Shown: positions 36,482-44,601 of the stretch, piece by piece
How positions within the stretch are numbered: the stretch's first letter is position 1
How the letters are laid out: the number at the start of each line of letters is the position of its first letter
From: Prado023 sp963788325
GTDB lineage: Bacteria; Actinomycetota; Actinomycetes; S36-B12; CAIYMF01
Assembly (NCBI GenBank): GCA_963788325.1
Contig: CAWBGJ010000008.1
Coordinates: 62,001-126,000, forward strand
Reading direction: 5' to 3'
Length of the DNA stretch: 64,000 bases
Notes under the pieces: model-generated
Databases searched by the model: none
What the model saw: only the letters and a program-made list of their open reading frames with translations
Told to the model about the DNA's origin: nothing
Translations under genes and position numbers: made by a program

Positions 36482-36763
36482 TCAGTCCGGATTGTCGTCG
36501 CTCGGCTTCTGAAAGTCCCGGTTCAGAAGCTCCCCGAGTCCTGCTGGATCGCGCCAGGCGCGGATCCCGAGCCACGCGAAGATCCCTCCCAGTGCCAGCA
36601 CCACCACCGCGGGCACCTGCCCGTCCAGGAGCAACACGAGCCCAAAGCTTCCGGCGGCCAGCGCAGCCACGAATGCCACGCTGCCCAGAACCGGGACACC
36701 AGCCGTCCCAACTTCCGGTCCACCTGTTGCCGGCGCGGATCGCGTGACTCCATCACAGGACAT
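36482..36763 (-). CDS. small two-helix membrane protein
   Basis: 93 residues. Two hydrophobic segments (SVAFVAALAAGSFGLVLLL and AVVVLALGGIFAWLGIRAW) are joined by a short loop, with a polar N-terminus and an acidic tail (FQKPSDDNPD). The second segment plus Trp-Arg resembles the end of many small actinobacterial membrane proteins. No family recognised. The ATG at 36763 is the first Met; a later start near residue 20 is also possible. Confidence 0.5.
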   Translation of the reverse strand: MSCDGVTRSAPATGGPEVGTAGVPVLGSVAFVAALAAGSFGLVLLLDGQVPAVVVLALGGIFAWLGIRAWRDPAGLGELLNRDFQKPSDDNPD

Positions 36764-37195
36764 GATGCATGACCGGCCGCGAATCGTCCTCGGTCAGCGG
36801 CGGCGGCTGCGTCACTGCGCCGCCTGTGGACGCATGTTGGGGTAGGGCATCTCTGCAGAGGTCGACGCCGCACCGGTCTTGGGGCGCAGCGATTCCATGG
36901 ATGTTGATGGGGCAGGGCTGGCCGTGCCGTCGATCCGGGATCAGGGGCTCGGCCCGCTGCTCAGGGAGCGTCGGGCGTTTGTCGGATGGACACGCAGCCC
37001 TCGGTGTCGCGGCGGCATCCAGCGGCAGTGGTGGGAAGCGCCACCCGCCGCCCGAGCACCTGATGTAGCGGGAGTCAGTGTCTTCGGCCCATCCATGCTC
37101 CATGGCACTTGGTTGCGCCTCCTTACCAACACCCGGATCCACGACTTCTGAGCCGCTCCAGTGGCCTGAATCCCTCCGTGCTCCCGCCACCGTCG
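36764..37195. other. 432-bp stretch without a recognisable gene
   Basis: Open frames on both strands here lack ribosome sites, family motifs and normal composition. I see no repeats or RNA gene. Confidence 0.35.
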
Positions 37196-38041
37196 TCATC
37201 CTGGGGCCGGGTAGTCCTCTTCCAACCGGTACAGGGTGATGAACAGCGGGTCGTGGTCGGAGTAGCCGAAGACGCCGCGGAGTCGGGCGCTGAGCTCGCG
37301 CGCCGCATCCAGCGCGCCCGCACGTGACAGTTCGAAGCGGCCAAGCTCGTCGTCGAGCTCTTGCCTGGGAATCTGGACACGTACGATCAGCGCGCGCTCG
37401 TGGACTTCGATCCAAGCCAGCGTGCGTGCGGGGCGTCCGCACTGGACGTCAGCGTCGCCGCCCTCGGCGACCAGAGCCTCGAACGCGGCAGCCAGGTGAT
37501 CGGCGTGCGGCGCATCCGATGGCGGTGCGGCGCGTGCGATTCCCGGCTGAACGAGCGTGCGTTTGAGGCGCGATTCCCCCTCGACCCCTAGCGCATGCTT
37601 GAGCGCACCGTCGAGGGCCAGCGCGCACGCCTCAGCGGTCGGCCGCGGGAACAGCGGGCGTACCCAGGCGTCGACGCCGTGCGTGAAACCGTTGGCCGCG
37701 AGCCACTGCTCAGCCGCGCCAGATGCACGCCGCCGCCACCAACTGCGCTCCGGCTCAGCGACGCGTACTTCAAGATCTCCCTGCACCGAGGCGCACACCG
37801 CACACCACTGCTGGGGCTTGCCCTCGACCTCCAGCTTCACGGTCCCCCGGACCAAGAGCGCGTGCTCGGTGGCCTCGATCAGAACCGGCCGCCGATCGTT
37901 CACGACCGCAGTATGGCTGACCTCCCCACCCCGCAGGATCTCCAGCGCTGTGCAGAATCTCCGCTGCGTGGTGGAGATTCCGCGTCGCAGCGGAGGTTTC
38001 GCGTCGCCGCTGAGCCACGCACGTATGGGGGTGAACGACAC
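37196..38041 (-). CDS. hypothetical protein with an internal duplication
   Basis: Up to 281 residues, soluble. Two similar strand-rich segments can be seen: RPVLIEATEHALLVRGTVKL (about 50-69) and RTLAWIEVHERALIVRVQIP (about 206-225), each followed by a helix-rich part, suggesting an internal repeat. The end, RLEEDYPAPG, is acidic. No family recognised. The start is unclear: ATG 38041 gives the longest form, but residues 1-45 are unlike the rest, and GTG 37903 (VNDRRPVLIEATE) may be the true start, with a GGGGAGG about 17 bp upstream. It diverges from the Fic gene. Confidence 0.5.
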   Translation of the reverse strand: MSFTPIRAWLSGDAKPPLRRGISTTQRRFCTALEILRGGEVSHTAVVNDRRPVLIEATEHALLVRGTVKLEVEGKPQQWCAVCASVQGDLEVRVAEPERSWWRRRASGAAEQWLAANGFTHGVDAWVRPLFPRPTAEACALALDGALKHALGVEGESRLKRTLVQPGIARAAPPSDAPHADHLAAAFEALVAEGGDADVQCGRPARTLAWIEVHERALIVRVQIPRQELDDELGRFELSRAGALDAARELSARLRGVFGYSDHDPLFITLYRLEEDYPAPG

Positions 38042-38058
38042 CGGGTGTCTCTATGTCT

Positions 38059-38099
38059 CAATCATTGCGCCATGCGGTAGGCTGGTGTCCGAATGATTG
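38059..38099. promoter_or_regulatory. inverted repeat upstream of the Fic gene
   Basis: CAATCATT at 38059-38066 is mirrored by AATGATTG at 38092-38099, centre 20 bp before ATG 38112 of the Fic gene. This is a possible operator for an autoregulator such as the Fic protein's own winged helix. Inferred. Confidence 0.3.
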
Positions 38100-38111
38100 G
38101 GGCATTGGGAC

Positions 38112-39272
38112 ATGGATGAGTTGCGTCTGTTCGGCACGCCTGAGGTCGATCTGGAGGACGCTGCGGTGATCGACGACGTCCGGGCGATGCGGGTCGCGCT
38201 GGCCGATGTGCTGCGGGTGCCTCGGCGGTGGTCGGGTGGGTTGCGTCGCACGACGCAGGCACGGGCGATCCGGGGGTCGAACACGATCGAGGGCTACACG
38301 GTGTCGGCCGAGGACGCGGTGGCCGCTGTGGACGAGGAGCCGCCGCTGTCGGCCGACGAGCGGACCTGGGCTGAGATCATCGGCTACCGCCGGGTGCTGA
38401 CCTACATCCTGAGGATGGCACCCGAGCCCGGCTTCGGCGTGGACTCCCAGCTGCTGCGGTCGCTGCACTTCATGCTCCTCGAGCACGACCTGGCCAAGGA
38501 CCCGGGCCGGTTCCGGACCGGGGCGGTGTACGTGCAGGACGAGTCGACCGGTGAGGTGGTCTACGAGGGGCCGGACGCAGACCTGGTCCCCGACCTCGTC
38601 GACCAGTTGGCCAGGGCGTTGAACGCCGAGCGTGGGGAGCCGATGGTCGATGCGGCGATGGCGCACCTGACCCTGGTGATGATCCACCCGTTCCGGGACG
38701 GCAACGGGCGGATGGCCCGCGCCCTGCAGACACTGGTGATGGCCCGCGATCAGGTCTTGGAGCCGACGTTCTCCAGCATCGAGGAGTGGCTGGGTGCCAA
38801 CACCGAGGACTACTACCGCGTCCTGGCACTGACCGGCGGCGGAGGCTGGAACCCGGGCAACGATGCCGGACTGTGGGTGAAGTTCAGCCTGCGGGCTCAT
38901 CACATGCAGGCCCAGACCCTGCAGCGCCGCTTCCGGGAAGCCGAGGCCACGTGGACCGCGATCGACGCCTTGATCACCGAGCACGGGCTGCCCGAACGCG
39001 TCGGCGACCCGCTGTTCGACGCGATCCTGGGCTACCGGGTCCGCCGACCCGGCTACGTCAAGCGCGCCGGGATCGAGGAACGCACCGCCACCCGCGACCT
39101 CAACCAGCTGGTCGCCGCCGGGCTGCTCGACGCCGTTGGGCAGACCCGCGGCCGCCACTACACGGCCAGCCAACGCCTGCGCCGCATCGCCGTCGACGCC
39201 CGATCCGACAGGGCCGCCCTGACCGACCCATACCCCTGGCTACCCACCCGACTGCGCGCCGGAACAAGCTGA
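38112..39272 (+). CDS. Fic-domain AMP-transferase-like protein with N-terminal inhibitory motif
   Basis: A 386-residue protein. The Fic catalytic loop is HPFRDGNGRMAR (about residues 193-204), fully matching HxFx(D/E)GNGRxxR, so it can be expected to transfer AMP (or a related group) to a protein hydroxyl. The autoinhibitory helix motif [S/T]xxxE[G/N] is present as SNTIEG (about 56-61), making it a class II (N-terminal) self-inhibited Fic. The C-terminus carries a winged helix: VKRAGIEERTATRDLNQLVA, GLLDAVGQTRGRHYTAS. ATG 38112 follows TTGGGAC; the upstream in-frame TTG is less likely. Target unknown; such proteins are regulators or toxin-like. Confidence 0.9.
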   Translation: MDELRLFGTPEVDLEDAAVIDDVRAMRVALADVLRVPRRWSGGLRRTTQARAIRGSNTIEGYTVSAEDAVAAVDEEPPLSADERTWAEIIGYRRVLTYILRMAPEPGFGVDSQLLRSLHFMLLEHDLAKDPGRFRTGAVYVQDESTGEVVYEGPDADLVPDLVDQLARALNAERGEPMVDAAMAHLTLVMIHPFRDGNGRMARALQTLVMARDQVLEPTFSSIEEWLGANTEDYYRVLALTGGGGWNPGNDAGLWVKFSLRAHHMQAQTLQRRFREAEATWTAIDALITEHGLPERVGDPLFDAILGYRVRRPGYVKRAGIEERTATRDLNQLVAAGLLDAVGQTRGRHYTASQRLRRIAVDARSDRAALTDPYPWLPTRLRAGTS

Positions 39273-39435
39273 CCCAATACGCCCTCCCGCCACACCCGCA
39301 GGTGCCCCCTACCGCCGCGTGCGGACGCACCGTCGGGAGTGGAGGGATGGAGTCTCGGGATCCGTGCGGTGACTATGCCGGGAGTGGCCGCTGCTGGGGC
39401 ATCTCGGCGGTAGTGCCTGTTGTAGGGTCGCTGCC

Positions 39436-39627
39436 GTGGTGACGCCGTCGGCCGAACAGGGTTCAACTGGGAAACGGTATCCGGGCGGCGCCTCTGTATT
39501 GCTCGGATGTGTGGCGCTCGGCGCGACATACGGGGTCACCCAGAGTTGGTTCGCGGCCATCGCCGCCGGCGCCGCTTCGACGGCTGTTGTCAACGCCACT
39601 GTGAAGGCCAAGTCCCGCCGCAGCTGA
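39436..39627 (+). CDS. small membrane protein
   Basis: 63 residues with one or two hydrophobic stretches (ASVLLGCVALGATYGVTQSW and FAAIAAGAASTAVVNATV) and a basic tail (KAKSRRS). GTG start at 39436 preceded by a weak site. No family recognised; composition is that of a genuine small membrane protein, but the evidence is limited. Confidence 0.35.
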   Translation: MVTPSAEQGSTGKRYPGGASVLLGCVALGATYGVTQSWFAAIAAGAASTAVVNATVKAKSRRS

Positions 39628-39784
39628 GGAGCCTGGGGACCCGCGCTCGCCGTCCCAGCAACTGGCGCCATGACCCGCTGCTTACCGCGCGTGTGGACGC
39701 GCATTCGGATCAAGGGCGTTGAGGGCGCGAGATGAGTAGTGAGCCCGTACAGGTACCCACGTGCTCGGTGGCTGAGTCAACGGC

Positions 39785-40666
39785 TCAGTGCTGCTGGAGT
39801 GCCTCACGCCCCGTGGCCAGCACAGTGTCGCTGAGGAGGTCCAGCGACGGCGAGCGCACCTTCCATCGCTGCCAGTAGAGCGGGATGTCGACGGTGTCGT
39901 GTTCGTCCAGCAGGGCGATGGCCGAGCGCAGCTTCGGGTCGGCGAGTTGGAGATCGCTGATCATTCCCCAGCCCATGCCGGCCAGCACCGCCTGGACGAA
40001 GCCCTCGGTCGAGGGCACCTGGTGCGCAGGCGGGTCGGCCTGTCCTCGTGTGCGTCGTCGCAGCCAGGCTCGTTGGAGGTCGTCGTCGCGGTCGAAGTGC
40101 ACGACGGGAGCCGCGGCGAGGGCCTCTGGTGTGGGGCCGTTGGGGAACCACTGCTGCAGGAATGAGGGCTCGGCGGCGGGCCGGTAGCGAAGGACGCCCA
40201 GTCCTGTCGAGGTGCAGCCCGGTACCGGCGTCGCCGAGTTGGTGACGGCGGCCACGACGGTTCCATCGCGCAGCAGCGCAGCCGTGTGGTCCTGGTCGGC
40301 CCGGTGCAGGTCGAACAGCACCTGGTCGTGCAGCGGCGCGAGTGCGGGAAGGAACCAGGTCGCGAGCGAGTCAGCGTTGACCGCCACGGCAAGCACGACG
40401 GGGCTACTGGAGTCGGCGAGTTCGCGTGCGGTGTCGGCGGCGAGGAGTTCGAGCTCCCGGGCCAGGCGCAGGACCGTGCGTCCCGGCTCGGTGACCTGGA
40501 CGGGCTTGGACCGCACGAGCAGCACCCGACCGGTGGCCTGCTCGAGCGCCTTGAGCCGCTGGCTGACCGCCGACGGCGTCACGTTCAGGACCCGGGCCGC
40601 AGCCTCCAACGTCCCGGCGTCGACGGTTGCGCTCAGCGCACGCAGCTGACCGAGGTCCAGATCCAT
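39785..40666 (-). CDS. lysG: LysR-family regulator of the LysG/ArgP type
   Basis: A 293-residue LysR-type activator. The N-terminal helix-turn-helix is LGQLRALSATVDAGTLEAAA/RVLNVTPSAVSQRLKALEQA. The effector-binding domain has family phrases FLPALAPLHDQVLFDLHRAD and VLAGMGWGMISDLQL. In actinobacteria LysG senses cytosolic lysine/arginine/histidine and turns on the divergent exporter gene lysE. Here a LysE gene starts 70 bp away on the other strand, exactly that arrangement. ATG 40666 fits the family start (MDLDLGQLRAL). Confidence 0.88.
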   Translation of the reverse strand: MDLDLGQLRALSATVDAGTLEAAARVLNVTPSAVSQRLKALEQATGRVLLVRSKPVQVTEPGRTVLRLARELELLAADTARELADSSSPVVLAVAVNADSLATWFLPALAPLHDQVLFDLHRADQDHTAALLRDGTVVAAVTNSATPVPGCTSTGLGVLRYRPAAEPSFLQQWFPNGPTPEALAAAPVVHFDRDDDLQRAWLRRRTRGQADPPAHQVPSTEGFVQAVLAGMGWGMISDLQLADPKLRSAIALLDEHDTVDIPLYWQRWKVRSPSLDLLSDTVLATGREALQQH

Positions 40667-40735
40667 GTAGCCACCCTAATGCTGATAAAGAATCCTTCGC
40701 TGGACTTCATATGCTTCACCAAGGACGATCAATGC

Positions 40736-41350
40736 GTGTCCTCCCCACTGCTGGCCGCTATCTCCGGCCTCGGCCTCGGCCTGGCGTTGATCGTGGCCAT
40801 CGGGGCGCAGAACGCCTTCGTCCTGCGTCAAGGACTGCGCAGTGAACACGTCGTCCCGGTCGTGGCCGTGTGCGCGCTGTCGGACCTGATCCTCATCGCG
40901 GCCGGGATCGCGGGCACCGGTGCGCTGATCACCGCAGCTCCCGAGGCGGTGACGCTGATCCGCTGGGCCGGTTCGGCCTTCCTGCTCGGGTACGGCGTTC
41001 TTGCCGCGCGGCGCGCTCTACGGCCAGCCGGAGCATTGACCGCAGGCGCGGCCCACCAGACGCCGCTCCTATCGACCGTTCTCACCGCGTCAGCGCTGAC
41101 CTGGCTCAACCCGCACGTCTACCTCGACACAGTGATCCTTCTCGGCTCGGTGGCCGCAACCCACGGCGACCTGCGCTGGCACTTCGGCGCAGGCGCGGCG
41201 GTCGGCAGCCTCCTGTGGTTTTCAGCATTGGGGGCAGGAGCACGCCTCCTGCGACCTGTCTTCGCTCGTCCAGCAGCATGGCGAGTGCTCGACGCCGGCA
41301 TCGCCCTGGTGATGGTCGTTCTCGCCGTCGGACTGCTACGCGGCACGTAA
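40736..41350 (+). CDS. lysE: LysE-family basic amino-acid exporter
   Basis: A 204-residue integral membrane protein with about six hydrophobic segments. Diagnostic stretches are GLGLALIVAIGAQNAFVLRQ (the LysE/ArgO signature), VVAVCALSDLILIAAGIAGT, LLGYGVLAARRAL, ALTWLNPHVYLDTVILLGSV and VLDAGIALVMVVLAVGLL. It exports lysine/arginine when the cell has excess, for example from peptide uptake. GTG 40736 is chosen: an AAGGA lies about 10 bp upstream, and the next ATG nearby is out of frame. Divergent from lysG, which should control it through the 69 bp between them. Confidence 0.9.
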   Translation: MSSPLLAAISGLGLGLALIVAIGAQNAFVLRQGLRSEHVVPVVAVCALSDLILIAAGIAGTGALITAAPEAVTLIRWAGSAFLLGYGVLAARRALRPAGALTAGAAHQTPLLSTVLTASALTWLNPHVYLDTVILLGSVAATHGDLRWHFGAGAAVGSLLWFSALGAGARLLRPVFARPAAWRVLDAGIALVMVVLAVGLLRGT

Positions 41351-41756
41351 CGTCAGCCGGGGCTGAGGCCCGACCCCCTCCACCGCCCGGGAATCCGCTC
41401 GCTCGAATCGTGCGCGCCCAGTGAAGGTAGCCCGCGGACGACCCGAATTGGGGCGCCCCTACCGCCGCCTGTCGCGCACCTTGGGGCATGCGGGTCAGCG
41501 TCAGGTCTCTGATCACTGCCGTAATGGCGCTAGGTAGGGCCACGTTGCTGGTGGTGACCTCGTTGGCATGGTGGTGCCGTTCAGTGCGCCGGCCGGCGCA
41601 CCCAACTGTGGTCCGCTACTCGCATGGAGGGGCATGTGGCGCTAGGAATCGCTGTATCGGTGGTGCACTCGATCACCGCCGCGATCTCGCTGGCTCGACC
41701 CCACGTCGAGTGGCCCACGATGCGTCGTGAGTCAGCGGGCAGAGGACGAGGCAGTC
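41351..41756. other. 406-bp stretch without a recognisable gene
   Basis: Open frames are short and lack family motifs. The last ~50 bp contain AGAGGACGAGG, the ribosome site of the cupin gene. Confidence 0.3.
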
Positions 41757-42092
41757 ATGTGGCGAGACCCGGCAACCACGAACCCCGATCACTATGTGGT
41801 GATCTTGGAGAACGATCAGGTGCGCGTCTTGGAGTACACCGACGCACCTGGTGACGTGACCACGCCGCACGATCATCCGGACAGTGTCATGTACGCGCTC
41901 AGCTCGTTCCGGCGGCGCCTGCACGCCAACGACGGGTTCCGTGATGTCGAACTTGCTGCCGGTGGCGCGCACTGGCTGCCAGCCCAGCGGCACCATGGGG
42001 AGAATATCGGCGACACGGACACCCACGTCATCTTCGTTGAGCTTAAGGACGCCGGCTCCGGTAGCCCGACTGCCGCGCTCGGACCGCAGTAG
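41757..42092 (+). CDS. cupin-fold small protein
   Basis: A 111-residue single-domain cupin. The two motifs are visible: VRVLEYTDAPGDVTTPHDHP ... with His-x-His metal ligands in PHDHPDSVMYAL, and the later HWLPAQRHHGENIGDTDTHV/IFVELK. ATG 41757 is used since GAGG precedes it by 7 bp; an upstream in-frame GTG would add 10 residues. Function unknown; related proteins are small-molecule sensors or dioxygenases. Confidence 0.7.
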   Translation: MWRDPATTNPDHYVVILENDQVRVLEYTDAPGDVTTPHDHPDSVMYALSSFRRRLHANDGFRDVELAAGGAHWLPAQRHHGENIGDTDTHVIFVELKDAGSGSPTAALGPQ

Positions 42093-42446
42093 AAGGCCCT
42101 GTTGGGCGTCGCGCGAGGTCGTCACGGAGCGCCCGTCCGGCACTCGGCTTTGTCCGCGGGGGCTTCCTAGTGTCGTCGCCGGTGGCCCGCCGCGATTGCC
42201 GATAGCACGACGCCCATGCCCAGGAGTGCGCTGGGGCTTTCGTTCCGGGGTCCGGGTGAACGTGTTGCCCGCTACAGGGGGTCTGTGCCGCTACGTGGCG
42301 GATCCGGGAATCCGGGTGTTGTGAGCACGATTTCGGTGCCGGGCGGTTGTCGTGTAGCGGTGTAGCGGCAGTTCCGGGAGGCGACGAGTCCGGTCGGGCG
42401 CTCTGGCGGGCAGTGGCGCTGCATTCGCGGCTTGGCCGACACGCAT
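42093..42446. other. 354-bp stretch without an intact gene
   Basis: It contains TGTAGCGGTGTAGCGGCAGTT at about 42350-42370, whose complement resembles the tandem CCGCTACA units at the 3' end of the DUF3631 gene (about 7410-7440). It may be a remnant of a second, inverted DUF3631 3' end. No gene. Confidence 0.3.
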
Positions 42447-42464
42447 GTGAGCGTATACGCTCAC
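42447..42464. promoter_or_regulatory. 18-bp perfect palindrome, probable autoregulatory operator
   Basis: GTGAGCGTATACGCTCAC, ending 3 bp before the ATG of the XRE gene. A perfect palindrome directly at the start of an XRE-type antitoxin operon is the standard site of autorepression. Confidence 0.7.
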
Positions 42465-42467
42465 TCC

Positions 42468-43060
42468 ATGACGACGGGTGCCGTGGTTCTGCGGGAGGCC
42501 CGGCGGGGGGCGGGCCTGTCGGTGCGCGGGCTGGCGGCCTCCGCGGGAGTGGCGTACTCGACGGTGGCCCGGATCGAGTCTGGTCGGTTGGATCCCACGA
42601 CCGGGATGCTGGCCCGGCTTCTGGAGGCCGCTGGGTGCCGCCTGGAACTGGCTGGCGTCCGGGTGCCGGTCCCGAGGCTGGCGGACCTGGTCGAGGCGTG
42701 GGCCGTGGATCCGCTCGGGCAGGACCGCCCGGACTGGACCCGCCTACGTGGCTTCCTGGACTACCTGACCGAGCATCCACGCCACGTCGGGGTATCGGTG
42801 GCCGCCCCGCCACCGACGTCGGGATCGGGGTTCATGGATACGCTGCTGGCCGGGATCGCGGAGAAGGTGTGCGATGACGCGGGCGTGCCCAGGCCCGGGT
42901 GGGCTCGCCGGGTCCCGGGTTGGCGATGCCGTGGATCAGCCCGGGCACTCCGCGGATGAAGGCCGCGGCCCGGGCCGGGACGCCGCCGCAGTTGGCGGCG
43001 CGCAACATCTTCGTGCGGGCGGACAGCCTGTGGCGCGATGCCGCAGCGATGGGGGCGTGA
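42468..43060 (+). CDS. XRE-family antitoxin-like protein, C-terminus after one frame break
   Basis: The N-terminus is a helix-turn-helix of the XRE/HipB kind: VLREARRGAGLSVRGLAASA, GVAYSTVARIESGRLDPTTG, MLARLLEAAGCRLELA. The first frame ends at 42959 after an unrelated Arg-rich tail, but near 42918 (GGGTTGG) another frame continues with PWISPGTPRMKAAARAGTPP, QLAARNIFVRADSLWRDAAA and stops at 43060, where TGA overlaps the GTG of the next gene. So one base is probably lost here, and the true protein is about 197 residues. It is the DNA-binding half of a two-gene module and should repress its own promoter through the adjacent palindrome. Confidence 0.7.
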
Positions 43061-43629
43061 TCAGGGTGGAACTGGACGGACACACGATCCGCGCGCTGTT
43101 TGGGGAGGTCGCTGATCGACTCCCGCCGGCGGGTCCGCAGCATGTCGTGGTCCTGGCTGGCGGCTCGTTGCTGGCCTGGCGCGGGTTGCGCGAGTCGACC
43201 CGCGACGTCGACTCGCTGCGTCCCCTGGCCGCTGAACTGGCCCACGCCGCCGACGAGGTCGGCGCCGCGCATGGTCTGGGCGTCGCGTGGCTGAACGCGC
43301 GCGCGGCTGCGTTCACCCCGCTGACGCTGCACGTCGAGGACTGCACGGTCCTTCTCGATCACCCCCGCCTGCGGGTCCTCGGTGCGCCACTGGGGCAGGT
43401 GTTCCTGATGAAGCTCTACGCCGCCCGGGACCGCGACCTCGACGACCTGCGCGCCCTATGGCCACTCGCCGGATTCGACTCCCCGCAGCAGGCTGCCGAG
43501 CAGTTCTGGCAGGCCTACCCGCACGCCCCGGAAGACCCCTACCTAGCCAACTTCATCGCCGGCATCGCCGAGACAACGCCGCCCGTCCGGGGTCCAGACG
43601 ACCTGCATCAACAGGGACCCGCCCTCTGA
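43057..43629 (+). CDS. nucleotidyltransferase-like (DUF6036) protein, probable toxin or partner
   Basis: A 190-residue protein. The NTase signature hG[GS]x(9-13)DxD is clear: LAGGSLLAWRGLRESTRDVD, Gly-Gly-Ser at 35-37 and Asp50/Asp52. It continues VLLDHPRLRVLGAPLGQVFL, MKLYAARDRDLDDLRALWPL (the Lys/Asp of DUF6036 and AbiEii-like proteins) and ends in a helical tail. GTG 43057 overlaps the stop of the XRE gene (GTGA), so the two are translated together. This resembles toxin-antitoxin or abortive-infection pairs in which an NTase modifies tRNA or a nucleotide pool. The role is inferred from domain and arrangement. Confidence 0.75.
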   Translation: MIRVELDGHTIRALFGEVADRLPPAGPQHVVVLAGGSLLAWRGLRESTRDVDSLRPLAAELAHAADEVGAAHGLGVAWLNARAAAFTPLTLHVEDCTVLLDHPRLRVLGAPLGQVFLMKLYAARDRDLDDLRALWPLAGFDSPQQAAEQFWQAYPHAPEDPYLANFIAGIAETTPPVRGPDDLHQQGPAL

Positions 43630-43656
43630 TCCGGCATGCGACCCAGCCATTTCGCA

Positions 43657-43676
43657 GGTGCCTGACAAGTGCCTAC
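43657..43676 (+). repeat. putative integrase arm-type site, right
   Basis: GGTGCCTGACAAGTGCCTAC differs only slightly from the box at 3795-3814 inside the left end, same orientation. About 95 bp inside the right attachment repeat. Confidence 0.5.
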
Positions 43677-43770
43677 GCCTGTGAACGCACCGGCACCGGA
43701 TGGACGGTTTCGAACACTCCCGAGCACGCTGTTCGAACGCGAAACGACGCGGTAGACAGTCTGTCGCTGC

Positions 43771-43843
43771 CTTGTAAACAGGTGGTTCCCGGTTCGAGTC
43801 CGGGCGTCGACTCTCTATCGTCGCAGGTCAGAGGCTGGTTAGG
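43771..43843 (+). repeat. attR: right attachment repeat (tRNA-Thr 3' fragment)
   Basis: Corresponds base for base to 3690-3762 with 9 differences. It begins inside an anticodon-loop sequence and has the T stem and acceptor 3' strand, but the 5' half of a tRNA is absent upstream, so it is not a working tRNA gene. Confidence 0.85.
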
Positions 43844-44155
43844 TAGCACTGACTGGCCCCTCCGTGGGTGCGACTTGTAACTACGTTGTCACTACGTCAC
43901 CTCGTGCTGCGAAGTGGGGCGGAACTGCATGGACGTGGTGGACGGGTTGGACGCCTATGAACAGTTCTCTCCTGTTTGACGATCAGGTTCGAGGGTGTGG
44001 GTCCGGCGTGCGGGATCGCGGTGGATCCGAGCACCGGGCGCGCAGCGGCCTACCCCTCGGAGTCACTCGCGGCGAAGTGGGGCATGCGCATGGTGGCACT
44101 GTTCGGGGGGATTGGGCACTCGCGTGGTGCGTTGGGGAGGATCCCAACCGCGCCG
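43844..44155. other. 312-bp stretch just outside the right end, no confident gene
   Basis: A plus-strand reading (VGPACGIAVDPSTGRAAAYP) at about 43976-44090 looks somewhat protein-like but has no ribosome site and no family match. It may be the end of a gene interrupted by the insertion or the IS110 remnant. Confidence 0.3.
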
Positions 44156-44500
44156 TCAGGGCTCGTATCCGCGCGGATACCCGACCTCGTTCATCGTCGC
44201 TGCGCTTGCCGGCTTACCGCTCTTGGGCTCGGTCCCTGAATGTCCGGTCTCGGCGATGATCAAGTCAGCGGTGGGCACTCCGACGCCGAGGATGGTGCAG
44301 AGATCAGGTCCCGGGCGCCGCGAAACGGGACCATCGCTTCCTCGATCCGTGCGGTGAGGGTGTCGATCGCGGCGGTGTGCTGATCGATCAGGTGCAGGTG
44401 CAGCTCGACGAGGAAGGCGTGGGGGTCGTTGAACCGGCCGGCCAGGGCCTGGGTCAGGGCGGACGGAATTCGAGCAATGCGCGATTCGCGGACATGAGGA
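44156..44500 (-). pseudogene. IS110-family transposase C-terminal remnant
   Basis: Two frames hold pieces of the C-terminal part: LAGRFNDPHAFLVELHLHLI, DQHTAAIDTLTARIEEAMVP and FRGARDLI in one, then CTILGVGVPTADLIIAETGH in the other, breaking near 44300. The last phrase is the helix-hairpin-helix of the IS116/IS110 C-terminal domain. The N-terminal DEDD part is absent. It belongs to a different subgroup from the copy at 34001. Confidence 0.7.
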
Positions 44501-44601
44501 CTGGAACGGCGTCGCCGGGGCTGGAAGCCACGGCTCGGGGTGGTGCATCCTGAGACCGGACCGGTCGCCTCCAACCGGCCATCGACGAGACGGAGTGCGA
44601 C

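Larger units (their letters stand above)
3690..43843. mobile_element. ~40-kb integrative (mobilisable) element in tRNA-Thr
   Basis: The element is bounded by a 73-bp direct repeat (64/73 identical) of the tRNA-Thr 3' part at 3690-3762 and 43771-43843. A tyrosine integrase lies 240 bp inside the tRNA end, with an excisionase-like gene, a DUF3631 ATPase and a MobC/relaxase block behind it. Inside each end is a similar 20-bp box (3795-3814 and 43657-43676) that resembles an integrase arm site. No T4SS, FtsK/TraB or obvious replicase beyond DUF3631 is seen, so mobilisation by another element is more likely than self-transfer. The divergence between the two repeats suggests an old insertion, or successive insertions at the same tRNA. 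Confidence 0.8.

Noticed and set aside
43771..43812. A second tRNA-Thr gene.
   Set aside because: Only the part from the anticodon loop to the 3' end is present; the D arm, 5' acceptor strand and 5' anticodon stem are missing or do not pair.
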